Shown here piece after piece: positions 22,251-37,057 of a stretch of DNA of 64,000 nt. The first letter of the stretch is position 1; each line of letters starts with the position of its first letter. Origin of the DNA: Paragonimus westermani (lineage: Eukaryota; Platyhelminthes; Trematoda; Plagiorchiida; Troglotrematidae); contig QNGE01000897.1 in NCBI GenBank assembly GCA_008508345.1, forward strand, positions 113,053 to 177,052, given 5' to 3'. The notes beneath the pieces were generated by a model. The model did no database searches. It had not been told where the DNA came from and saw only the letters and a program-made list of their open reading frames with translations. Made by a program: the position numbers and the translations under genes.

Positions 22251-25200
22251 CCACGGAAGTCCAGGAATTTCACATTTGGACCTAGTTACCCATCCATCCA
22301 GCTATGTCGTGTGAAGTCCACCAAATGATCCAGCGAATTAACTGTCCAGGCAGGATTTCTCAAACGCTTCAAGCTTGAATCTACCAACGCCACTGTTGAG
22401 CATTGAACCTCTCTTAGTTATAAGTGATATGGCAGGTTTCATGAGTTAGATAAGATCTCGATTGTTTATTAACCCACTGTGCTGGGTCGTAGAGCACCTA
22501 CTTACTCGGACCGGTAGTCGAGTCTTTTGATCATAACTCAAGTAGGAAATTCACCAAGCCACATGTTCGATCATAATGACCGGTGAGTAGCGCCAAGGTT
22601 GTCCAATAATTTCAAGCGAAATGACGGTCAATCTCCTGTACAGAAAGTGTATTTCTTTCTACAGCGAAACTCTAGTCGAGAGCTTCCTTTTAAAAAGACC
22701 CTACCGAAAAGGTTGAAGTATAAGTTGCAGTTTAATAAACTGTTTGTCACACATTTATGACAATAAGAGGTTGTTTTTGAGTTATTCCAATTCACAGCAG
22801 CTGTACAGAAACATATCCACCTGTTGGTCTTCAACGAATTTTCCCCAGCTGGACATCCACGTTCAGACTACATCAAACGAGTTGTTGTCATCTTTGTTCT
22901 TGATATTAATGTTGTTTTACATGTGATTTTCATTCATTAGCCTGATACAGCATAATTCGGTCGAATGCGGCCTGTTGATTGACAATTTTTGATCACTTCG
23001 GGTCTGCGTGACGGACTGATAAGACGATATTTCGCTACAGAAATTTGGAACTAATTGGTAACTTGTATGCTTCCTCGATTGCATGAGCACTTCTACCATT
23101 GGTTTTGTTCAGGTTTGTTTGGTAAACTCAATGTTCTGTGTTTGGCGCGATGTAGGACGTGTAATTCGTTGAGGCACGTTCCGTTTGTTTGTAGAAATAG
23201 TATTTTTTCTACCGTGTACATCGAACCTTTATGCCAAATTTTTCACCATGACGATAAGCGAGAAGTGTATTTCTGTGTTCTTCTTTATTCAGACTGTCAT
23301 TCGCTGAAGCCTGCTTATTTGTGTTGCTTGACACGTTTTCAACTCACCTTCAACCATACCGGATTGTTTTAACAGATTTGATTCTCATTGCATGCTGAGT
23401 GTTTTGAAGGGTCCTTTATTGGTGATTCCATTTTGAAAGCCTTTTCGGCCAAGCAGTTTGAGTGCCTCAATTAAACCGAGAAAACATGTTTATCGCAACT
23501 TTTTATCCATACTACCCTTTAGGACTTAGTTTTTGACCGGCGGTCTTACGATTTCTAGAAAGGTGGGGTCGTTCCATCTATCAGACCGTCTTAGGTGGTG
23601 TTGGGTCAACAGCAAGCTTCGCGTGTGTTTTGTGTCCAGTCCGCGCTGAGTGAGTGACTCAAACAGGCTCCCTTCTCTTTTCGTCACGTTAAGCTTAGTT
23701 AAATTCTACAGAGGGTGGAATACGAACACGTTCCCTTCAACCGTACGCTTTCGAACAGGTGCACATTGATTCAGTAAATGTTACCAATATACGCACACCA
23801 ACAAGGGGCGCATATGTATGACTCGAAAATATCATAGGCGCAAGTATCCACGTGATACGTAGTTTCTTTTTTTCAAATGTCTACGTAATCACAAATTTGA
23901 TGTTTCATGGGACCGAGTGCATGCCTTATTCTGTGTCTTGGTTTGAAAAAAGCTTAATTTAGACGCCAAAATTGTATGTTAATAGGAGACTTGGTTAGAA
24001 TGGTTGGAACACACATCCGGCCTATAAAACGAACATTCATTGCATTGTGCACAACTCCTTGAATCTGGCAAATTTAAAATAAAATGAACGATTTAATTGG
24101 CTACAGGAATAGTCTGTGGAACGCGCAACACTGTACACAATGTCATGTGATTTTCAGTTTTGATTTTACAACCAGTAGCCACCAATTCATGAATGCAACC
24201 ACAGTGTACATGACAGATTATAAGCACAATCAGCCTCGGTAAAGCAACGATTTGGAATTTTTATAAGTACGATTGTAAATCGTCGTAACTGTGGGTGCTA
24301 AAGCATTCGGCGCATTCACAATTAATTGCAATCTAGGAAGAGTCATTGGGCGCGGCTGAAACAAGTCAGATTAATTTATGACGGACCGAACTATTCTCCA
24401 TCTCGTACTTCATGTCTAAATCAGTTTTGTCATTGTACTTGTTTGGTCCCTTTGATCGTACTAGTTGGCTACACTCATTTCATCTTGGCGATTTACTGAG
24501 CTGTTTATTTGTTGTCAGTTATAACAAAGAGATTACTCTGTGCGAAAATTTTTCTTCGGTGATTCTGTGTGGTAGATTCAGCCTCCATGGCGGCCGTTTG
24601 TTGATAACAATATCCCATAGTTTCGGGTCCACCAATCATAATGGCAGAACTACAACTAGCCATGGTTTTCCTGATGGCCCTGACGCTGTTGGTCCACCAG
24701 CTGCCAATCACAACAGTCTTCTACGATTCACATAGTTGAAACGCGTAACGTGATTGGTTCAACGCCGCTTCACACCATCCAACCAGTTGCTTCATGTATA
24801 TCGCTATCTATAAAAGTACTTGTGGCTCAGAGTGAAGTCGCACCTGTATCTACAACCGTGGATCCCTACTTCGACTGTGTCAAGACAAGCGTTGGGCTTG
24901 AACTAGTTCACTATCTGCCCTTAGTACCGCAAGTTCGTTTGCTGCAATCTGTTTGATGGAAAATTATTTCGACATCTTCTCTCAGTAATCAGGACTGCAA
25001 TGCTACACGGGTCCCATTCACGTATCCTTCAGTTTTACTCTTTCCAATCTACATTTTGTAAGGAATGTGTCGTTGGATGTATTGTTATCCCACAAAGGTA
25101 ATTATCGATGTGTACCGATAAAATACACTAAAACCCCAAAACTACGCATGCTTACCCGGATCCACCATCGTTTGCCAGTTTTGCGGGGCTACTTTAATGG

Positions 25201-26849
25201 TTGAAACTTCTCCATTACAATATAGAGTTGGTTCCAACTGAAACCCCCCAGATTCATGTTTTGGAAGCTGTGAGTTGCCATTCCTTTTGGCACATGCGTT
25301 GTTCTGTTCATACTTGATCATATAGTGCATCTGCGTTACTAAGTAATACACTGCTAGGGGCTTCGTAACACAAGCCTGGTGTTCAAGTTTTGGCTGGCGT
25401 GACAAGTTGTGGAGGAAAATCCCTACGGGATAATTGACAATGCTGCACTTCGGCTAAAAAGCCAATCATTTTGATGAATATAATTGTTTGAAACTACTTG
25501 CTCTATGGTACGACTATGTCAACCATTCGGCCTTCGTACTGGCATGCCGTATATGATAAACATACTGTGACTTGCCACGAGTGTGTTGTTGATCGTATTC
25601 GGCAAACATTACCACAATCACGAAACAAACTTTCAACGTTGAGTGCAATGCAGCCAAGAGGTGAAGTTAGTTATTTACCTTAACACTGTTGACAGGTAGT
25701 CGGCGCTGTTCACGGACAGAATTAGACCATGTCTGCTGTGTTTATGATTACTCTATCGATTAAACCTGTTTATAATTCAAGTGGAACAGTAACCAGCCGG
25801 ACTTCATAGCACAGAAAACATGCTTGATATTGTTGGCAATTTATCGAAAAACATTATGATAACCCAGCTAATTCAATGTGGATGATTTCCGTTTACTTTA
25901 ATTGCCACTTAAGTTATTTAGTTCAACTGTTCTATTCTGTTGGTGTTCTGTAGCATCGTTTCGGTGCTCCTTTCTATCAGAAATTGTCGCATTTTAGCAC
26001 ACAGGACGAAAGTGAAATGCAAACACCTCAAAGCTGATGCTAATTCAAAGTGACGTGACATCTGTTTGGGTTAATCACACTGGGATTAAGAAAGTCCATA
26101 AAATCAATAGATTAGTCATATACTACAAACACGAGTAAATGTTTAGTTTAACAGTAAAACAGACTTGCCAGTTAAAAATGACACAGCTGGTCATCAGTAA
26201 TCTGACGATGTGACTACCACATTTTGTTGCGTGTTGTCAACAGGTAGAGTTGGATCTCACACAGAGAGCAATTCGTGACCAAACAGTAGACGGCCATCGA
26301 TGTAACACTGAATATACTTCGATCAAATGTTAAATCACTAGGCCACAACTGAGTAAAAATATCGACGTTAGGCGATCAGTCAGTGTGATTGATAAACAAA
26401 GGTGTCCGTTTGTTTTCATCAGCATAAATTCCGATCAGACACAAATCTTTGGTTCTAATCTACCCGTTGTCAGAAGAAAACGCAATTCTATCAAAAGAAT
26501 GGTCATATGCATCGGTATATATTTCAGACGTTTATTTTCTGTTGCTATAAGGCTTGCGTAGTTTAAGAAATGAAGACCCTACTCTAGATGTACAGTTAGT
26601 GAACTACTGGATGGTTTATTAGTTGACGATAAAAGAAACATCGTTGGCTGTTCCTTATAGGGAAGATGAAACCACTTTTTAAAAAATACATTAATGCCTG
26701 GTATTCATAGTGAAGAGCCGGTAGACAAGAGCTGATAGAGTGTTCTACCTTCTAACCAAACTAATTTTCTGCAGCATTGTTAGGCGCACAGTTCACGGGG
26801 TGTGAAGTTTACATTGCGATTTCAGAGATCTTTCAATTACAGAATTACC
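22251..26849. other. Intergenic stretch, no recognisable gene
   Basis: The longest open stretches (for example 24412-24735 and 23055-23372, both 105-107 codons, plus strand) have no known domain and no convincing splice sites. I cannot assign any of this DNA. Confidence 0.35.
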
Positions 26850-26980
26850 GATATGCACTACTGACGAGCTCTAATGAGAGCGAAACTCGAGTCTAGTGCT
26901 TGTTTTCGAAAGAGGCTGACTGGAAAGTCTATCTGAATGCGAACGCTGCGATCAAATGTGAGTGATGGTCAACTTGAAAA
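26850..26980 (+). repeat. SINE family 1, 3' portion only
   Basis: From GATATGCACTACTGACGAGC to AACTTGAAAA this is nearly identical to the tail half of the copy at 61682-62074 (61937 onward). It begins just after the tRNA-like B-box region, so it is 5'-truncated, as expected for reverse-transcribed insertions. Confidence 0.8.
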
Positions 26981-29900
26981 TGACTTGTCTTCAATAGATT
27001 TATGTTGGGAATAAAAAATTTTTGCACTTCCACAGTGCCATAATACGTGCTGGAGTAATTGAGCTACAGTCTCACTGATGCATTTCAAGCATTAGCCAAT
27101 TAATAGGCAAATGTTATAATCGTCGGAGGAAATCAAGGCAATAAAATATAATTACCACTTAGTTGGTCTTGTGTTTTCTGTCGACGTGCAGAAGAACGCG
27201 TATGCACATCATATACTTTTGATGCCACTGTTCGTACAATGGCTTTGTAGTCCCCCCATTCAGACTTTGAAAATCATGTGCTGCCTTGTACGGAAGTATT
27301 CAACTAAGGAAATGCTGACAATAGGTCGTGACGTGAAACATTGTGCACTTCTATTTTCAAACTTACAAGGACAACTTGAGTCAAAGATGACAATCGAAAG
27401 CGATGACCGATGACAGCGAGCTGACAAAACAGGAATCAGAGGTGAACTCCTGTCAAGACGGGATTCGTGTACACTTCCCAAAAATTCATCTATCAAACAG
27501 GAAGCACATCTGATTTGTTCAACTGGTCGATCACTGAGAGTGTCCGCTCACTCAGACTGATAGGGTCGGTGCGTCAGGTACAATTAAAAGACTTAAACGC
27601 ACATGTAGTCGCACTTTACAGTGCGCACGCAATCTATGCTTAGCATGGATTCAGTACATCTGAATTTTGGTGCACATTTAATTTTACGCAGTGACGGTGA
27701 CAACAAAGCACTGCTAATTTTCGTACACTGTCAAGTCGTAAAAAGTGAAGTGACGAAGTTGAATTAAAAGCAACGAATGTTGAACACAGAACCGTGTGTT
27801 CGAGAGTACCATGTATCTTGAGAGATGACATTTTCACACGCTCGAAATGAATAGTCCACCTAGGTCAGTTGGCAAAAAAAGGGATTACTAAATGACAATT
27901 TTTCACTTCCTACCATACTCATGATGTGCTTAGTGGAAGTTCACCATCTTTGAGAATATCAATGCTTCAAGAGCATCGATGCTTAAGAAGCACGAAGATT
28001 CGATTCAGGAGTATGGAAAGAAAAATGGATCAGGTGGTGGAGCTCCATGAGTAGCGAGATGAGCAGACGAATCAAATTTCAGTTGGTATCATCCTGGTGA
28101 AAAGCTTTGTATAGGAAAGGTAAGTATCTACAGTTCACGCACACACTACCTCTTGTCACAACATACGACCACCATTTAATAGCTTCGATGTGTGTAGTGG
28201 GGCATTTTGTGATTGTGTGATAGACCGACTGACTGGTCGGTTACTTTCTTCTTCCATGTTTGCAATTCGGTTCGTGAATTTTAAGGGGAAAGATTCTAGG
28301 TCTGTGTGATTCGAGGTTAGATGGAGAGTCACTGGGTAGGCCGTTACCATCTTGGTTATCGGTCAGCTTTGTCCTTGACCGCGGGGGCACATCACCGTAC
28401 AGGAGGTGGATAGCAGACCAGCCAATTAGGACAAACGTACACCGGGCTACTGTGGGCTGTGTAGACAGTTGGATATAGAAAACTCAACACACAAGGAAAC
28501 GGACAGTTTACAAACGGTCTTCTTGCTTTTGATTGTGTTTCGTAAAGGTCCATCCTGGATAGTGAGTTTTAAAATACTGAACATTGTCAGATCACCTATG
28601 TCTCTCTACTCCAGAAGCCCGTACATCAATTTGGTCGAAGAGTATGAAAAAATGCAATTCTTGTACAGTCTAAATCAACCACTCACAGCTAATAATACGC
28701 CATTCAGAGTTAGTATGTGTAAAGTTACATGCACTTGCCATCAGAATCGTGCTGAGTACTAATTTTATCAATAATAAACCAGCCGCATATGTAAGTTAAC
28801 GAAAGTTTTGGGTCCCTGATGATAAACAAGTTGACCTGATTCAGAGTCTTGGCAACTATGTTTGAAAATCATCAACTGCAATAAACTGTTCAAGAGGGAT
28901 CGGGATAAACTTCCATACTGGAGCTCTCCTCTGTGTGCTCAGCCCATATTTAAGAACGAATAAACTGATTTATTTGCAGTTATCTACAAAAAAAAATTTG
29001 AGCTCATCAAAAATTCCCAACAGTAGGTCACTAGGAGAATGGTGGGACGTGAGAAACTCTCACACTTAGGTAAACTACCGGGCGTTAGATTGTGACCCAC
29101 TGACGTGATTTATGCCATCATGGTAACCCAAAATGGGCACGACTTTTTGCGTGAAAATTATGCACCTTCACTCACGTTGACCTTGAGCTTCATCTGGTAG
29201 CGCTGAGAAAGTGTGACAAACCGCATGCGAGCTTGAGGGGTTCAGCTGCGAAAATCGACGTGTGTTTGCGAAATCCCAAGGAACTGCAGTAAGTTTTTGC
29301 GGCGGGGGTATGAGGAAACCAGTGTTCGATGCAACAGGGCCTTCAAGTCAGTTTGATTGGGACTTTTCAGCGACATCTAAGTTGAATGTTTGGCTTTAGT
29401 CCACCCGGGAACTGGACGTGCTTTGTGGAATGTGAAAGCCCACTGGTGTAAGCATCAGTTACCATTTCGTTCCGAACAGCCCCTTGAAGCCCATCAGAAG
29501 TAATGGGTGAGTTTGAGAACAGTCTGCTTTCGGCTATTTGTCATCGGGCCAGCTACGCAACATTTCATATCACTATGGCTGTCAAATGGGCAAGATCAAA
29601 CGCAATTTGCCATAATTAGATCGGACGGTTCCAAGTGGAAGTCGCGTAGGTTGCCAAATTTACTCCCGCAGTTGTCCAGTGAGTAACCCAAGCTAAATCA
29701 ATAGAGTGCGTTGTGTACCATGAGAGTTGAGTCACCATAACCCTAGGACCTAGAATAAGTTTTCTGGGCCTACGACTGTGGATTGTACAACCGAATTTCG
29801 ATCGCTTCTTTGGTGACCAGAATACGAAGTTCGATCACCTTAGTCTGACTTTTACACAAGCGGTAAATAGGCTGGAAAGCTACTTTCAGTGCAACTTGAC

Positions 29901-32900
29901 GCTCTGGGTCAACAGAGTGTCCCGGAGTTTCACTCAAAGCGGACTTCACGTTACCTTCAGTCAGTCAAACTAGGTCGTATTCACGTACCCCCTAGAAAAG
30001 ATGCATGGTTGTGCGACCACTTTACCAACTTGTTCTGTGCCCAGTTAGTGCCTGACTCCTTGTTAAATTGGTCACTTCTAGCTTATTGTATTCTGAATGT
30101 TTACTAACTGGTCACGTTGTCGGAATGCTCGAACTGACAGACATTGGCTAGACGAAACTGAATACGCTGAAGCTTTCGGGTTTGAGTTTGCGAATTGATG
30201 ATGAGGAAATTAAGAGCAGCTATCTGTAGCAACACAATAAACGAAAATGTGATGCTTCAAACTGGTTTTTAGACCAAAGGACCGGTTATTTAATGTAACG
30301 ACAGTGGAGGTGGAGAAGAAAATGTTCCGTACATTTTACATTGATACAACCGACTCACTGTAGTATAGAAACCAGTACACCAGATAGTATTTTATACTCA
30401 CGAAAAAGACGAATCTATACGTTGAACACTCTTGCAGACGGACCAAATCTAGGCACACCCAAGGACTCTGGCTAGAATAAAAAGTCATGTTCGGTTTATT
30501 ACAAATGAGAGTAAGGCAACAATGACAGAACGTTTCCCGATTGGCCAGAACTCTCGAATAATCACATCTGGCCCCGCGACACTGCCCGATGAACCATTAA
30601 CCCACAGGCGAAGACTAACACAACGTCGGTCCTAGCTGCCCCAATTCATATGTTCCATTAGCCAAATTACCGTATTGTAGGCCTTTTACATATATCCTCA
30701 TTAAATAGTGGCCAGTTATTTCCCACATTTGGACACACATCACATCCTCTATTGATACAAACTTTTACTCGAACCTCCTCTCTATTTACCGTGTCCCACC
30801 ACCTTATTGACTGCTATCTGCTATGGGCTATTTTTCGTTCACGGGATTCATTTGGTGACAAGCGGTATATTCTAATAACCAACGTATTTTATGTTCAGAA
30901 CCAGTTTGATTTGAGTAAACCTTGAACATAACATATCGTTGTGCCCAAATCAAGAGGTTTACAGCTGATCTATATGCTACTTATAACCATGGGTCCTGAC
31001 AAATTCTATAAGTTCACTAAACTAAAACTCTCATCAGAAGGGCAGCCATTTCTAAGCAGTTAACTGATAACACAGGACTATCTGTACCTTCTGCTGGGCC
31101 TCGTTAGGTGAAGTTGCTTGTGTCCAGCAAAACTTTCACGCTGTTATTTCAGCACATGTTTCATTCACGTAAGAAATTCGGAAGCAAAAGAAATTCAGTA
31201 ATGAGAAAGATACTCGTTTAGCCGTGCTCCAAAGGGAAGTTTCAAATGGATGACCTGAGGAAAGAAGGTTGGTCTCAATAGAACTGACGCATTTTTCGAA
31301 GTTTCAAGACGACCTGACAACCCTGTGTCTGAGTCTGAAATCGAAACGATGCACTGCACTGGAACATAGGTTCGCCAATCATATTTGGCAGTGGAACCAT
31401 GCATTGCACATAATTTCGATCCGACATTCCGGCAAGGCAGTCTGAATCCGCTGTTATGTGTACGGTTTCAAAGTATGTGAAAAATAGAGCACTCTTCAGA
31501 AGAAAGTCTTCAGTGGTGATTTGTGTAGTGCGAGACAGATAACTTCACAAAGTGGCCGCAAACATGTCTGTTTATGGTAGAACAATCTACCGGTTATTGA
31601 TTAACTGTTTTCGATTAGTCTAAATTGACCTACCAATAAGAACTTGCTTGTATGGCATGGTTAACTGACTGTGATGTCAATTTTACCTGAGAGGAGTTCC
31701 GTTAGGAATTCGTGCATCAACACACTGGCTCAGATCATTGTTGATCAAATAGAATTGCAAAAGTGGTATGAGAAAATGAACAGTCCATTACACACTGCCT
31801 ATACAGACGCCCATTTCATGTTGTTAGTGGGAAGAATCGGTCCACAATTAAACACTGGAAATATTCGTTTCCGAGTGATTTTATAGGGCAACGTGAATAT
31901 ACAATCAGCAGACAAGCATTTTTTCACAGACTATAACACAATCCGTGGTCATTTTACAACAGTGTCCAAGGTAACAGCTGTCTGATGGAGGACCAGAACA
32001 GTTACAGCCAACTTTCCATTGTGAGGAGGGTTTGGACCAAACGCTTGCACAAACATACCACACAGTAATGAGTAGTTATTGTTGAGGGGGAAGTGGAGAA
32101 ATCTATCAAGAACGAAACTTTCTTGAGCAAAATCCGATCTCTGTCAGCACTGATCAACAGACACCTGAAGTACATTTTTATTACTCACAATCGTTGGACT
32201 TTCGACTGTCTGTACTCAACTCATCAAATTGAGAAGAACAATTTTTCTTAGTCGTTAACGTCACAATGAAAGTTGTATAATTAAAACTTGGTGAATAGAG
32301 CAAACTGGACCAGTGAAAATGCTTCACTCGACGATGAATATCATACTATTTTGTTCCCGTTCACATTATACACGTTACAAAATGAAAAACACATTTTATC
32401 ATAACTACCAAAGAACAGTTGTAGCAATCAGATTTCGAGAATGATCTGGTCCGAGTTATTTACATAGCACTAGCCACCCATGCTCGTTTCTCGTCTACGA
32501 GTGGAAGGTCAAAACTAACATTAGGTTACTCGACTGAAAAAAAAACCGCCTAAAAGTTGTGGTCAACTGTAATACGTGTCACCAAAAAGGACACTAAAAA
32601 AGCAGTTGGCTTTTATTGATCCAGAAACTAGATTCATACAACTGAAGTGGATATGGATACAAACAGTAACAGCAACTCAAAGATAAGAGAAAACTGTTAT
32701 TCTACATAGGACAAACAGTTAGGTAAATAGATTGCATTTTGTCTAGTTATGGTTGAAGAATCCCATAACATAAATCGAACATCTCCCACAAGTGACCACA
32801 CCGGTCACATTCCTATAGAGTTTCCAGTCAGCTCCTTTCGAACCGATTAATTGTGAATGAAGTTCAGTCTATACAAGCACCGAAGTCCCCTAATAATCGT

Positions 32901-34462
32901 CAGTAATTCCATAATAATCGGACTAGTAAACATTCATTCTAAGCAAGTTTGCAGTAATGAACTGTGGCCTGGGGTGATCCCCGTTACAATGTTTCTAAGA
33001 CGGTCGGCCGTACGCCCAGATAACAAGTGTGAAAGCAGCAACGTCTACTCAAAAACTTCTCTACCAATCCCAGCTGACCACAAACTTCACTTAGGGTTTT
33101 AATAAAATAGTGCTCTTCATTAATAACTGTCTTATTTTGAAAAAACCCCACTATTTTTTGCGAACTAAAGGTACGATCTGACCCACCTTAACCGCGATAG
33201 TTGTTGATCTTGTGTTCATTGTGTACGTAACGAATTTCTCTTTTGAGGAGACCTACTTCGTCATGGTTGCGGTGCATCAACTGTGATATGAAGCCAGATC
33301 AAATCACTTCTTTGGAATTCCTCTTTCACTGAAGACATATGCTAGGAAGTTTACTTTAACGGAAAAAGCGTTTCACTAATTTTTTCCAGTAAAGTACCAG
33401 TTATAGTGGACCCGTTACAACCCGTATATGACACTATATGTGGTCCCTTTCTTGATTTATCGATTTACCCCCAACGGATGCTCTCTAACTCTTCGTATTA
33501 TTCAGCAAAGAATTTATTGGTATTGCTCCGAGATATTTCTCCAATCCAGTCCTTTTACATTGCGGGTTCTGCTTTTTTGGTAGCAAGTGCAGAGATAACA
33601 AGCAAGTCTGAGGATATTTAAGAAGTTAGCGGGATCGCACTGATACTTATTCAAACTATCGAATTTATGGTCATCACGGATAGTGTGACCTCCAAAATGC
33701 CAAGGACTCGTCCAAATGGCCCATGCCAACAAATGAGTTTCCATCAGGTATAATATTTCTACCCAAGGCGTTCTCTCTCCGTTCTTACTGACGCGCCTGC
33801 ACATTCATCCAGGTCGTTCTCCACATACTGACCGACAGGATGAGTGCGCTTCCTACTGAACAGCTGCCTGGTCTTACTGTCCACCACCAATGCATTTGTG
33901 ACCAACTATCTGGACCGCACCGAGCACCGTGTCCCGAATGATTCATTTTGGTCATGACGACTGATCACTTGCCTTTCAATCAGTGACGTACAACATTTAA
34001 GCAGTACAGACGCCAATAAACCCCATCTGGACCTTGTGACCAGTGGCTGCTCGATTTGCTAAGTATGGGACTACGTGAATGATTTGCTAGAGATAGCTGT
34101 CTCTGTTTGACCTTTCATCTAAAATTACGTACCGTTTATCTCATACACAGATTTCTTCACTTACTGGGTGAAAACATATTTGACCGGATATTTATACTTG
34201 ATTATAATTAACGAGTCAGTATAGAGTGCGCGTAACTAACAAATTAGTTTATCGTCAATATATGTGAAAAAAATACACAAATATATCATATAGGCAAGTG
34301 TGGTTATGTCTTCAATTCTTAGTGTGAACAAGGTAGGGGTGGATGTGACCTCAGGTATTCTAAACCACATGGGAGCCTGAGGGTTGACAGATGCTAATCA
34401 TCCCGACTCCTGTGCCATATCATCACTTTTAGATATCATGCCATACACATCGGCTCTTTCAC
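26981..34462. other. Long intergenic stretch, no recognisable gene
   Basis: Scattered open frames of 60-97 codons occur but none is recognisable. A 30-base imperfect palindrome lies at about 27963-27992 (TGCTTCAAGAGCATC pairing with GATGCTTAAGAAGCA). A faint SINE-like TTTCCAGTCAGCTCCTTTCG is visible at about 32820. Confidence 0.35.
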
Positions 34463-34683
34463 CGTTGTGGTTGAATTCCATTTTGTTGAAAAACAGATTG
34501 AGAATAACACAACGTTATGAGCAAGTTGCAATACCCTACGTTTCAATCACCACGGATGGCCTTCCTCAAGAGTGTTGTACTCGAGAAAGGCGACGCGAGG
34601 AGGTTGAAACGTAGAGTATTACAACTTGCTCATAACGTTGTTATTCTCAGTCTGTTTTTTAATAATATGCTAACCACGACGCC
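34463..34683. repeat. Long imperfect inverted repeat (hairpin), about 220 bases
   Basis: The sequence from 34500 to 34546 is repeated in reverse complement at 34605-34649 with two substitutions and one two-base gap. Outside this core the arms continue to pair more loosely: AAAAACAGATTGAG on the left with CTCAGTCTGTTTTTT on the right, then CGTTGTGG with CCACGACG near 34460 and 34680. Inside, GGCCTTCCTCAAGAG at about 34558 pairs with CTCGAGAAAGGCG, leaving a central loop of only about seven bases near 34574. The whole could fold into a stem of roughly 110 bases. It could be a foldback or miniature inverted-repeat element, or a hairpin RNA locus. No protein frame is implied. Confidence 0.75.
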
Positions 34684-36915
34684 CAAACTGTTTGACTTTA
34701 TTCATATTAAATTTGGTGCGGATATCTAACAAATGATTCATAATAGAATTCTAATTTGTTTTGGAAAATGTACAACCAAATGCCACAGACCAACTTTATT
34801 CTGAGGAAGTATTTATACTGTCCACAACGTTCAAAACGATTTGGATGGGAAATCAGAAAAACGATTTGATGCCTCATACGCACTTTAAAAACGAAAGTGA
34901 CAACATTGAGCTCTAGTAGAAATGGCAGATCAGCGGTGTGTATAGTCAGCTGTTACGTAAGAAGTAATACCCAAGTACCGAGGGCCGTAAAACAGCCCGC
35001 ATAATTACAAACCCCAGTTGTGGGCTAATTTTCCTGCTGTGCGATCTAGAAAGATCAGAGTGAGGGATCACAAGTCAAAGTCGTTCCTATCAAGATTACA
35101 TAAAAAATACACTCATGACTTATTGTTTACTCGCAATCATGGACTTCCATCCTCTGATTGATTTTTCGAGCAGTACATGCACACTGGATTGTTGGAAGTT
35201 GGGGGACTTAGTGTGAAATTTTCAGGCCACTGGCGGGGCTTCGTAAGTCCACCGATAGAGTACAAATCACTTGAAAAAATGTGCTTCCCATCGCTGGACC
35301 GATTTCAGCTGACGTCCAGAGTTTTCACTCAAGAACCATTTCACCCCTGACGAACCCACCATACGACATATTCTCGGTCGTCGCGTACAACAGCATGAAG
35401 TCTGGTGGCGTATTTAGTGGAGAGCAAACGGTATCACTCTCTCCATATTTCCATGAAACCGAATCGGAATTCACAAACTGTTGTTGACGAAGCGTATGAA
35501 TTAAGCGTCGTTTTGGTTTGCGACGCATTCTTGGTACTGTTGAATGCCGGTCGGGTATACTTGTTTCATCCAGATAAAAAAATCTGCGGGATTCCTCTTA
35601 ATTGAATGCTTCACTTGAGACTGTCCATGAAGGTGGTGCTGTTCGTGATTTTTTCCCGTTCTGCAGCAGTATAGCCTTTTATTCGCGTGTAGCTCATTTT
35701 TCTAAGTGCTAAAACTTTTCGTTTTTAGAGCAGTTATGTTGATATTCTTGCACACTGAACAGAAAGTGCAAACTCCCAAGTTTGCTAAAGTTGCCAACGT
35801 TATTCAATGCTAAGCTGCTTTTTGTATCGCTCGACCTCTTGCTTGCTACTCCTGTCACTATCACTTCTGAGGCTTTCTGACAGGCATGGTTTCAGCACCA
35901 TTGCTAAAAACGGTATAAATATCTTATCTACACGACATGTTCTCTCTGGCGACCGCCCCATTTTGACTGGGTTTAAAACAGTTATGAGGCATGTTGAGAT
36001 ATTTCCGGACGGTATTTTCACTAATGCCATCCGATAGGAAGTTCGCAGGATCATTACTTCGAGTACAACATTAAAAGCAGTGCATCCCAACTAAAGACAA
36101 CATTCAAGGGGACAACAGAAGACGGACCTTAGTAATAGCTAGTCACTTTAAGAAGTGCAAGAACATTAAAATTAATTTCTTGACAAAGGAACACTAGTTG
36201 TTGAGTTTTTCTTCGCCACTAAAAATGTAGGATGCACCAAACTGCATACAGGGATCTCTTACTAAACTACTCGTATTTTTTTTCATCTCGTTCACTTGAC
36301 ACAGAAACGTAGTCTCTATTGCAAACCGATCGCTTTGGCTAAGGGTTCAACAGTTGGTGTTGTTTAAACTTATCACAAATCTTTACCGAGCGTCGGAGTA
36401 TGTTCAATATTTGGTGATTTTTATTTTCTTTTCTCAGCTGTTTCTCCCGTGTATCCACATTCTGGATATCGGAATAATCATGGTCACTTAATTCCTTGCA
36501 AACTTTCGGGAAAAGCATATGCACCCGCAACGTTCCTTTCAGATTTAACAAAGATTGCAAATGTTCATACGGTTTAGTCATCACAGGTTACCCTGAGGAA
36601 CATTTCTCTAGGAAATTCGAGTTACGGGGTTGACGAACATCAGTAAGTTATAATCAATACCCATGATGTCATGTGCCTCATTCAGTACTATTTTTGTTGA
36701 TTCGCAACAACTGCGGGTTGCTATAAAACAAAATCGCGAACGAAGAAAGGATCTTGTGTCCCTGTTTCTCGAATACCATCTACGTTCTATCGCGTCTAAA
36801 GACCAACCAATAACTACTCCGTAAAATGGCCTCAACCAAAGTTGTTGGAGTGTCATTTGTCTCGAGAATCAGTGGTCAGTGGTGAACAATAATTCACTGT
36901 TCGCATTGCTTAGAT
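34684..36915. other. Intergenic stretch, no recognisable gene
   Basis: Open frames up to 96 codons (35800-36090, minus strand) overlap frames on the other strand and show no domain. Nothing can be assigned. Confidence 0.35.
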
Positions 36916-36930
36916 CAGGGGTCGCCAACC
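36916..36930 (+). repeat. hAT-like terminal motif
   Basis: CAGGGGTCGCCAACC followed by TCTGG resembles the end of animal hAT elements (CAGGGGTNGGCAACC). No opposite end and no transposase were seen. It lies 130 bases from a degenerate SINE. Confidence 0.35.
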
Positions 36931-37057
36931 TCTGGTTGCTTAGGCGAATTTATCGGGACCGCCGCAACATGAAAAACTCACGTTAAACTTAACATACCTC
37001 ATATGGTGGGGGTCTTTGTATTCACGTAAGGTCTCCGGCTACCCCACATTCAGAGAA

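Noticed and set aside
27963..27992. 30-base palindrome as a regulatory hairpin
   Set aside because: It is short with three mismatches and no context such as a terminator or promoter; chance is likely.
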